A DNA stretch of 64,000 nt from Candidatus Binatia bacterium (GTDB lineage Bacteria > Vulcanimicrobiota > Vulcanimicrobiia > Vulcanimicrobiales > Vulcanimicrobiaceae): assembly GCA_035544215.1 (NCBI GenBank), contig DATKHY010000007.1, positions 1,178,001 through 1,242,000 of the forward strand. Reading direction: 5' to 3'. Positions 57,193 through 64,000 of the stretch are shown here, one piece after another (within the stretch, counting starts at the first letter, position 1; every line of letters starts with the position of its first letter). Under the pieces are notes generated by a model. It was not told the DNA's origin. It did not search any database and saw nothing but the letters and a program-made list of their open reading frames with translations. The position numbers and the translations under genes are program-made.

Positions 57193-58203
57193 ATGAACGC
57201 CATGACTTCCCGCTCCCTCGCGGTCGCGGCGTCCGCCCTCGCGTTACTCGTGGGAGCCGCCCCCGCAGCGGCTCGCGACTTCGTCCAGGATCAGGCGGGA
57301 ATGTTCTCAGGCTCCACCGTCGCGCAGCTCAATGCGCGCATCGCGAGTTTCAATGCCCAGACCGGGAAAGAGATCGTCGTCGTCACGACGCCGTCGCTCG
57401 GCGGAGCGACGCTGCAAAGCGCGGCAAGCTCGGCGTTCGCAGCGCAAAACGTCAACGGCATCCTGATCTTCATCGCTCGCGACGATCGCAAGGACATCAT
57501 CGTGCCCGATCGCGCCGGGACGCAAGCCGGATGGTTTACGGGCGACGTGCTGCGCTCGATTCGCACGTCGATGGAGTCGCAGTTCCGCAGCGACTCGTAC
57601 GACGCGGGCATCACCGGCGCCGTCGACGCCATCCTCAACATCTATCGCGCGCATCTCGGCGCCCTGCAGCGCTCCGGGGGTACGGGCGTCGTCCCGGCGC
57701 AGCGCGTCTCGTCCCCGTCGGGAGGTTTACACATCTCAATGTTTTGGTGGGTCATCATCGCCATTGTCGGCTTTTTGATCTTGCGCTCGATCCTGCGCGC
57801 GCTCGCGACGCCGCGTTCTTACGGCGGACCGCCCGGAGCGGCGCCGCCGCCGGGAGCGACGTATGGTCCGGGTTACGGGCCGGGTTACGGTTACGGCGGT
57901 TTCGGCGGCGGGGGCAGTTTCTGGAGCGGACTCCTGGGCGGTTTGGGCGGCGCGTGGCTCGGCAACGAGCTGTTCCGCGGCGGTGGCGGCGGCATCGAAC
58001 CTGCGCAGGGCGCACAAGCGATGCCGGACGCGGGCGGTGGATGGGGTGGCGCCGATTCCGGAGGCTGGCAGAGCGACGCCGGCCAGGCGGACATCGGCGG
58101 CGCGAGCGGCGGTGACTGGAGCGGCGGCGGATTCGGCGGCGATGCCGGCGGCGGTGGCGACTTCGGCGGCGGCGGCGGCGGCGACAGCGGCGGCGGCTGG
58201 TAG
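57193..58203 (+). CDS. TPM-domain protein with glycine-rich tail
   Basis: 336 aa from the ATG at 57193; a long open frame upstream is antisense to the permease and is rejected. A signal peptide (LAVAASALALLVGAAPAAARD) precedes a TPM domain (FVQDQAGMFSGSTVAQLNARI, FNAQTGKEIVVVTTPSLGG, DIIVPDRAGTQAGWF), then one membrane helix (MFWWVIIAIVGFLILRSIL) near residue 195. The last 110 residues are rich in Gly, Ser and Trp. The TPM family is linked to photosystem II repair in plants and has ill-defined envelope roles in bacteria. A cell-surface or membrane role is likely. Confidence 0.82.
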   Translation: MNAMTSRSLAVAASALALLVGAAPAAARDFVQDQAGMFSGSTVAQLNARIASFNAQTGKEIVVVTTPSLGGATLQSAASSAFAAQNVNGILIFIARDDRKDIIVPDRAGTQAGWFTGDVLRSIRTSMESQFRSDSYDAGITGAVDAILNIYRAHLGALQRSGGTGVVPAQRVSSPSGGLHISMFWWVIIAIVGFLILRSILRALATPRSYGGPPGAAPPPGATYGPGYGPGYGYGGFGGGGSFWSGLLGGLGGAWLGNELFRGGGGGIEPAQGAQAMPDAGGGWGGADSGGWQSDAGQADIGGASGGDWSGGGFGGDAGGGGDFGGGGGGDSGGGW

Positions 58204-58238
58204 GCGCGCAACGTTGCGGTAACAAACAGCAGGCGTCT

Positions 58239-61200
58239 ATGCGACGCCTGTTCTCTTTCGTATTGGTCTGCGCGCTGTTTTCGCCGCCGCTGGTTTCCAC
58301 CGCGGCCGCCGGCGGTGCTTCCGCTTCGGCATACTTCGACATGCTGCACTGGCGTTCGATCGGGCCGTTTCGCGGCGGGCGCGCGCTGGCGGTCTCGGGC
58401 GTGCCGGGACAGCCCGACCACTTTTACTTCGGCGCCGTCGACGGCGGCGTGTGGGAGAGCGTCAACGCCGGGCGCACGTGGAACCCGATCTTCGATCGCG
58501 AGGACATCGCTTCCATCGGCGCCATCGCCGTCGCGCCCAGCGATCCGAGCGTCATCTACGTCGGCACCGGCGAGGCCGACATGCGCTCCGACATCGCGTA
58601 TGGTGACGGCGTCTACAAATCCACCGACGGCGGCAAGAGCTGGGTACATCTCGGGCTGAGCGGCACGCGGCAGATCGGCGCGATCGTCGTCGATCCGCGC
58701 AACGCCGCGGTCGCATACGTGGCCGCGCTCGGGCATCCCTACGGTCCCAGCGCGGAGCGCGGCGTGTTCAAGACGAGCGACGGCGGCGCGACCTGGAGCA
58801 AAGTGCTCTACAAGAACGAGGACACCGGTGCGATCTCGCTCGCGTTGCAGCCCGGCGATCCCGACGTGATCTACGCCGCGCTGTGGCAGACGCGCCGGCC
58901 GCCGTGGAACGTATATCCGCCGTCGAACGGCCCTGGAAGCGGACTGTACAAGTCGAGCGACGGCGGCGCGACGTGGACGCAGCTTACGAACGGCCTGCCG
59001 GCGCGCGTGGGCCACATCGGGCTGTCAATCTCGGCCGCGGCGCCGCGCCGCGTCTACGCCATGGTCGACGGCGCACCGGGGTTGGGCGGCGTCTACCGCT
59101 CCGACGATGCCGGAGCAACCTGGGTTCACCTCGACCACGAGCAGCGCGTCTGGCAACGCGGCTGGTACTTCAGCGGCATCACCGCCGATCCGCGCGATCC
59201 CAACGTCGTCTACGCTATGAACACGGCGACGTATCGCTCTCTCGACGGCGGCAGGACGTTCGACGCGCTCCTCGGCGATCCGACCGGCGACGACTATCAC
59301 GCCATGTGGATCGACCCAAACGAGTCGAACCGCATGATCCTGTGCAGCGATCAGGGCGTCATCGTCAGCGTCGACCGCGGACGAACCTGGAGCTCCTGGT
59401 ACAATCAGCCGACGGCACAATTCTATCACGTCGCAACCGACAACGCGTTTCCGTATTGGGTGTACGGCGCCCAGCAAGACTCCGGCGCTGCCATGGCGCC
59501 GAGCGAGAGCAGATACGGAGCCGTCTCGCAGCAAGATTTTCGACCGCTCGACGTTGGCGGCGAGAACGGAGAGCTCGCGCCGGATCCGCGGCATCCCGGC
59601 GTCGTATACGGGGACTCCAGCGGGCAGGGCGGCCCGACGGTAACGCGCGAGATCCCATCGTCCGGATGGGAAGAGAATCTCGATCCGGTCCTCGATCATC
59701 CCGGAGTCGTGTGGCGCAACACCTGGACGCTGCCGCTGACGTTCTCGCCCGCCGATCGAACGTCGCTGTACTTCGCGCATCAGAACGTCTTCCGCTCGCG
59801 CGACGGCGGAAAGACGTGGTCGATCGTCAGCCCGGATCTCTCGCGCGTCAACGAGGGAACGCCCGCGAATCTCGACGCGCCGACCGCTGCCGACACCAAC
59901 GGCGTGCGCCGCCACGGCGTGGTCTACACGATCGCGCCGTCGCCGCTGCGCGCGGGGGTCGTCTGGGCGGGCACCGACGACGGCTCCATCTGGGTGACGC
60001 CCAACGATTCTCATACGTGGCATAACGTAACGCCCCCGGCGCTGACCGCATGGAGCAAGGTCGGCACCATCGAGGCCTCGCACTTCGATACCAACGTCGC
60101 GTATGCGGCGATCGACCGCCATCGGCTCGACGATTACGCGCCGTACGTTTACCGCACGCGCGACGGCGGCGCGACGTGGACGACGATCGCGAGCGGGATT
60201 CCGAGCGGTTCGTTTGTCAACGTCGTGCGCGAGGATCCGGTTCGACGTGGACTGCTCTACGCTGGAACCGAAAAGGGCGTCTACGTCTCGTTCGACGATG
60301 GTGCCGCATGGCAATCGCTCCAGCGCAACCTCCCGGTCACGTCGATTCGCGACATTGCCGTACACGGTGACGACCTCGTCGTCGCGACACACGGGCGATC
60401 GTTCTGGATCATGGACGACGTGACGCCGCTGCGGCAGATGAGCGAGGCCCTCGCCTCCGGCGACGTGTTTCTCTTCGCGCCCGCGCCGGCGTATCGCGAG
60501 CAGCCGGAAAGCGAGGAAGGCACGCCGCTGCCGCTCGACGAGTCACAGTCGGACAACGCGCCGGTGGGGCTCTACGTCGACTATTATCTCGCGCGCGCGC
60601 CGCGCACGCCGGTCGTCGTCGAGATCTTCGACGCAGGCAGCAGCCTCGTTCGTCGTTGGTCGAGCGCTGAGCCGCCGAAGCCCGTGGATCCGAAGTCGGT
60701 TCCGTACACGCCGCACTGGATCGCGCGCCACCCCGTGCCGCCGGCCTCGGCCGGCGCGCACCGCTTCGTCTGGGACTTCCACCAGGACAGTCCGGACGGG
60801 CCGCTCGCGCCGCCCGGCGCGTACGTGGTGCGACTCAGCGTAAACGGCAGCGCCTACACGCGCAGCGCTACGGTGTTGCGGGATCCACGTGTCCGGGCAA
60901 GCACCGCGGATTTGCGCGCGCAGTACGAGCTGGCCCGGCAGGTCGCCGCGCTGCGCGCGGAGGCCGCCGGCGCGCGCGCCCGCGCGCGAGAGCGCGCGGA
61001 GGGGCTGTCAGGCGCAAGCCTCGTCGCGTTTCGCCGCGACGTGATCGGAGAGCCACCGCCCGATAATCCCGACGACTCGATGGGGACGTACTCGCACGAC
61101 TTCACGAGCTTCCTGTACTTGGAAAACGAGCTCGACTATCTGGGCAGCGCGATCGAGAGCGCCGACGCGGCGCCGACGCCCGACATGCGCATCGCCTACC

Positions 61201-61253
61201 AGAGGCTCGACGGGATCTATCGCGCGACGCTCGCTCGAGCCGAGGCGCCGTAA
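58239..61253 (+). CDS. Large secreted BNR/sortilin-like beta-propeller protein (paralogue)
   Basis: 1004 aa with a signal peptide (LFSFVLVCALFSPPLVSTAAAGG). Asp-box repeats (STDGGKSW, TSDGGATW, SSDGGATW, RTRDGGATW) build a propeller. The C-terminal part has a beta-sandwich (FVWDFHQDSPDGPLAPPGAYVVRL) and a helical end (SFLYLENELDYLGSAIES). It shares order and length with the protein at 23670, and the two are likely duplicates. Function is unknown; a glycosidase- or receptor-like binding role is an inference. It ends convergently with the S10 peptidase, 7 bp away. Confidence 0.8.
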   Translation: MRRLFSFVLVCALFSPPLVSTAAAGGASASAYFDMLHWRSIGPFRGGRALAVSGVPGQPDHFYFGAVDGGVWESVNAGRTWNPIFDREDIASIGAIAVAPSDPSVIYVGTGEADMRSDIAYGDGVYKSTDGGKSWVHLGLSGTRQIGAIVVDPRNAAVAYVAALGHPYGPSAERGVFKTSDGGATWSKVLYKNEDTGAISLALQPGDPDVIYAALWQTRRPPWNVYPPSNGPGSGLYKSSDGGATWTQLTNGLPARVGHIGLSISAAAPRRVYAMVDGAPGLGGVYRSDDAGATWVHLDHEQRVWQRGWYFSGITADPRDPNVVYAMNTATYRSLDGGRTFDALLGDPTGDDYHAMWIDPNESNRMILCSDQGVIVSVDRGRTWSSWYNQPTAQFYHVATDNAFPYWVYGAQQDSGAAMAPSESRYGAVSQQDFRPLDVGGENGELAPDPRHPGVVYGDSSGQGGPTVTREIPSSGWEENLDPVLDHPGVVWRNTWTLPLTFSPADRTSLYFAHQNVFRSRDGGKTWSIVSPDLSRVNEGTPANLDAPTAADTNGVRRHGVVYTIAPSPLRAGVVWAGTDDGSIWVTPNDSHTWHNVTPPALTAWSKVGTIEASHFDTNVAYAAIDRHRLDDYAPYVYRTRDGGATWTTIASGIPSGSFVNVVREDPVRRGLLYAGTEKGVYVSFDDGAAWQSLQRNLPVTSIRDIAVHGDDLVVATHGRSFWIMDDVTPLRQMSEALASGDVFLFAPAPAYREQPESEEGTPLPLDESQSDNAPVGLYVDYYLARAPRTPVVVEIFDAGSSLVRRWSSAEPPKPVDPKSVPYTPHWIARHPVPPASAGAHRFVWDFHQDSPDGPLAPPGAYVVRLSVNGSAYTRSATVLRDPRVRASTADLRAQYELARQVAALRAEAAGARARARERAEGLSGASLVAFRRDVIGEPPPDNPDDSMGTYSHDFTSFLYLENELDYLGSAIESADAAPTPDMRIAYQRLDGIYRATLARAEAP

Positions 61254-61260
61254 GGAGCCT

Positions 61261-62766
61261 CTACCGTCCTGCCTGAAGCGTCTCCGAGTACCAGCGTTCG
61301 AGATCGTCGTGGAACTGCGCCAGCGCCTGAGGGTGCAGATACACCATGTGCCCGGACTCGTAGAATCCGTAGCTGATGTTGCGCTGGAGCTGCGGCGGGA
61401 TGTTCAGGTGGTCGAGCGTATAGACCGTCGCGAAAAAGGGCGTCGCCAGATCGTAGTAGCCGTTGCCTGAAAAGATCCGCAGGTTTGGGTCGTACGTCAT
61501 CGCGCTCGCCAGGTCTTGCGCGGTATTGGTGGGCAGGTTGCCGTTGTGCTTCCATTCCCACTGGCGGAAGACGCTGGTCATTGGGCGATAGATCAGCGTC
61601 GTCTGATAGCCGAGGATCTGGCGCACGAAGTAGTTTCCTGCCGCGACGAACGCGGATTGGATCGCCGCGTTCGTAGGATCGAAGTCGGCAGTGTCGTTCA
61701 GCGTATCGAGCATGAAGGACGTGTAGCGTGCGTCGTAACGCCCGGTCGCCACGCCGCTGTTGCGCAGCAGCTGCGTCGCATAGCGCCGGTAGGAGATGCG
61801 CAGGTTTGACTGGCGAATGTATCCCTCTGAGAGGCCGGTGTACTGATGGAGCTTCGCGACGACGTCGTTAGAGGCGGCCGGCGACAGTTTCGCGCCCTGA
61901 GCCAGCGCGTTGAGATACTCGTGCATCGCGAAGTCTTCGACCTGCGGCAGCAGCGCGGGCAGCGTCGTTGTCGGCCCCGGCAGCATGTCGTGGTACCACG
62001 ACGCGGCGGCCTCGGTCGGAAGATAGAGCGGGAACGCCCAATCGCCGCCGCCGATCGCCGTCGGCGAGAAGTTGATGTCCCAGTCGAGGCTGAAGTCCAA
62101 AATCGACGAGAGCAGCACGACGCCGTTGATGCCGATGCCCTCGCGCTGCAAGTCGCGGACGAGCATCGCAGATCTCGGCGTTCCGTACGACTCTCCAAAC
62201 AAGAACTTCGGCGAGTTCCAACGCCCGAACGTCGTGATGTAGCGCGACACGAACTGGCCGAACGCCTTCACGTCCGGGTCCGCGCCGAAGAAGTCGCTCG
62301 GCTTACCCGGCGGCACGATGCGGCTGAATCCGGTGTCGGGCGCGTCGACGAAGACGAGGTCCGTGCGGTCGAGCAACGAGTATTGATTCTCGACGAGATT
62401 GAACGGCGCGTCGGGCGTGGGGCGGGCGTCGCCCACCTGCACGCGCATCGGCCCAAACGAGCCCATGCGCAGCCAGATCGTCGAGCTTCCGGGGCCGCCG
62501 TTGTAAAGGAACGTCACGGGACGCGTCCGCAGGTCGGCGCCGTCCACGGTGAAGGCCGTATAGAACATCCGGCACGTCGTGTGACCCTTGTCGTCGTCGA
62601 GCGCGATCGTCCCGGCACGCGCGGTATACGGATACGTCTTGCCGCCGAGCGCGATCGTGTGCTGCGTCACCGCGTCGGCGTTCGGCGCCGCCTCGGGAGC
62701 CGGCGTAGGCCGGGGAGCCGCCGCCAGCAGCATGCCCGCCAAGAGTATGAGCGCGCCGCTACGCAT
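61261..62766 (-). CDS. S10 family serine carboxypeptidase
   Basis: 501 aa from the ATG at 62766; a longer open frame upstream lies within the other carboxypeptidase gene. A signal peptide (LILLAGMLLAAAPRP) is present. The catalytic triad is Ser193 in FGESYGT, Asp in SGNGYYDLATP and His in ESGHMVYLHP, the S10 layout, with VTFLYNGGPGSST as the oxyanion segment. Such enzymes remove C-terminal residues at acid pH. Its start overlaps the end of the paralogue by 8 bp. Confidence 0.88.
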   Translation of the reverse strand: MRSGALILLAGMLLAAAPRPTPAPEAAPNADAVTQHTIALGGKTYPYTARAGTIALDDDKGHTTCRMFYTAFTVDGADLRTRPVTFLYNGGPGSSTIWLRMGSFGPMRVQVGDARPTPDAPFNLVENQYSLLDRTDLVFVDAPDTGFSRIVPPGKPSDFFGADPDVKAFGQFVSRYITTFGRWNSPKFLFGESYGTPRSAMLVRDLQREGIGINGVVLLSSILDFSLDWDINFSPTAIGGGDWAFPLYLPTEAAASWYHDMLPGPTTTLPALLPQVEDFAMHEYLNALAQGAKLSPAASNDVVAKLHQYTGLSEGYIRQSNLRISYRRYATQLLRNSGVATGRYDARYTSFMLDTLNDTADFDPTNAAIQSAFVAAGNYFVRQILGYQTTLIYRPMTSVFRQWEWKHNGNLPTNTAQDLASAMTYDPNLRIFSGNGYYDLATPFFATVYTLDHLNIPPQLQRNISYGFYESGHMVYLHPQALAQFHDDLERWYSETLQAGR

Positions 62767-64000
62767 GGCCAAGCACCCGCGCGTACCACCGCTCGAGATC
62801 GGCGTGGAAGCGTGCCAGGGCCTCCGGATGGAGATAGACCATATGGCCGGAGTCGTAAAACCCGTACGTGATGTTGCGCTGCAGCGCCGGCGCCAGATAC
62901 AAGTGATTGAGTGCGTACGCGGTCGCGAAGAAGGGCGTGGCAAAATCGAAATACCCGTTCGCCGAGAAGATCTTCAGCCGCGGGTCGTAGGTCATCGCCT
63001 GCGCGAGATCCGGCGTCACGTTGAGCGACTGAACGTTGTCCCCATGCTTGAAGTCCCACGTCTCGCCGTCGGCGTAGATGAGCCCGTAGATGTCGGAGCG
63101 ATAGAGCACCGGTGGGTTGTATCGCAGGACCTGGCGCAAATACTGGTTGCTCGTCGTCACGAACGCCGAGTCGATCGCCGCGTCGAGCGCATCCCAATCC
63201 GGCGAGACCTCCGGTTTGTCGAGTACGTACGTCTCGAAGCGCGAGTCGATCCTCCCCACGGTGACGCCGCGATCGCGCAGCAGCTCGTTTTGAAAGCGAT
63301 CGTACGGAATGCGCAGATTGGAGCGGCGGATGTACTGCTGTGAGAGCCCCGTGTACTCGTGCAGCTTTGCAACCACGTCGTCGAAGCGGCTCGGAGCGAC
63401 CTGCGCGCCTTCGGCCAGCGCGTCGATGTACTCCGTAAGCGCAAAGTTTTCAACCTGAGAAAGGAAGGCGTCGAGCCCGGTGCGCCGCGGCACGGCGTGA
63501 TGGTACCACGCTGTCGCGGCCTCGGTCGGAAGATACAAAGCGTACGCCCAGTCGCCGCCACCGACCGGCGCGCCGTCGTTATAGTCGATGTTCGCGTTCA
63601 AAAACGACGAGAGCAAGACGATGCCGTTGAGCCCGACGCCTCGGTTCTGCAGGTCCGCAGCCAGCACGCACGAGCGCATCGTCCCATACGATTCACCGAA
63701 CAGAAAGCGCGGTGAGTTCCAGCGGCCAAACGCGCTCAGATACCGCTGGATGAACTGCGAGAATGCGGAGGCATCCTGGTCGACGCCCCACAAGTCCTTG
63801 CGCGTGCCCGCGCCGATGATGCGCCCGAAGCCGCTGCCCGGCATGTCGATAAACACGAGATCGGTCGCATCCAGCAAGCTGTACTGATTGTCCACGAACC
63901 GGTAGGGCGGCGGTCCGGTGATGCGTCCGTCGCCCGTGACGACGCGGACCGGCCCGAACGACCCCATCCGCAGCCACATCGTCGAGCTCCCAGGGCCGCC
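62759..64000 (-). CDS. S10 family serine carboxypeptidase, 5' end cut by the window
   Basis: The reading frame is open to the right window edge (GGPGSST MWLRMGSFGPVRVV). It is a close paralogue of the downstream gene: Ser in FGESYGT, Asp in SANGYFDFATP, His in DSGHMVYLHP. The signal peptide and first 100 or so residues lie outside the window. The pair is translated in tandem and was probably made by duplication. Confidence 0.85.
   Translation of the reverse strand, partial: GGPGSSTMWLRMGSFGPVRVVTGDGRITGPPPYRFVDNQYSLLDATDLVFIDMPGSGFGRIIGAGTRKDLWGVDQDASAFSQFIQRYLSAFGRWNSPRFLFGESYGTMRSCVLAADLQNRGVGLNGIVLLSSFLNANIDYNDGAPVGGGDWAYALYLPTEAATAWYHHAVPRRTGLDAFLSQVENFALTEYIDALAEGAQVAPSRFDDVVAKLHEYTGLSQQYIRRSNLRIPYDRFQNELLRDRGVTVGRIDSRFETYVLDKPEVSPDWDALDAAIDSAFVTTSNQYLRQVLRYNPPVLYRSDIYGLIYADGETWDFKHGDNVQSLNVTPDLAQAMTYDPRLKIFSANGYFDFATPFFATAYALNHLYLAPALQRNITYGFYDSGHMVYLHPEALARFHADLERWYARVLGHA

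Overview
The window is high-GC bacterial DNA with dense coding, many 1-4 nt gene overlaps and frequent GTG/TTG starts. A TonB-dependent receptor, two lipoprotein or Tat-type exported proteins and an M56 sensor fused to a TonB C-terminal domain point to a diderm (two-membrane) heterotroph. Acid-stress genes (gadB, hdeD-type, an S53 acid peptidase) and many secreted hydrolases fit a soil or acidic-habitat organism. A Candidatus Eremiobacterota-like (WPS-2) source is plausible, but no rRNA is present and the phylum is an inference.

Layout. 1-937: 3' end of a multihaem-cytochrome-family gene with an apparent frameshift. 1147-6683: a translationally coupled pair, a TIR-domain protein and a STAND NTPase-TM-TPR protein; this is the best candidate for an undescribed signalling or defence system. 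6866-10220: DUF5069 protein, glycine-rich lipoprotein, serine beta-lactamase-family hydrolase. 10417-12585: a small island flanked by a 27-bp direct repeat whose right copy is the 3' end of the selenocysteine tRNA gene (selC); its cargo is an AT-richer pentapeptide-repeat membrane protein. 12717-14530: CADD/PqqC-like oxygenase, chromene-carboxylate isomerase family protein and two gene remnants. 14535-16579: divergent HdeD and glutamate decarboxylase. 17098-28793: typA, then a minus-strand operon (GNAT, BNR protein, clpB, S9 peptidase), then an S53 peptidase.

28794-38692 is a minus-strand run: TonB receptor, Tat amine oxidase, selB, class III cyclase/ATPase/TPR protein and a 61-aa protein. 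38745-42933 is a plus-strand catabolic set (gabT, patA, aldehyde dehydrogenase) that would take putrescine to GABA and GABA to succinate semialdehyde. 42934-45250 holds a BlaR/BlaI-type pair and a divergent secreted protein around two operator-like repeats. 45258-50341 (minus) is gyrA, trxA, a small secreted protein, selA and an OGFr-domain protein.

50360-55784 (plus) is one tightly coupled series: tsaE, tsaB, rimI, yqeK, rsfS, a small membrane protein, a class III aminotransferase and mmsA. It meets an APC permease head-on. 57193-64000: TPM-domain protein, a second large BNR protein and two tandem S10 serine carboxypeptidases, the last cut by the window edge.

selC, selB and selA are all here but scattered over 35 kb. 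No selD and no selenoprotein gene was recognised, so their targets lie elsewhere. No CRISPR array, transposase or integrase was seen.
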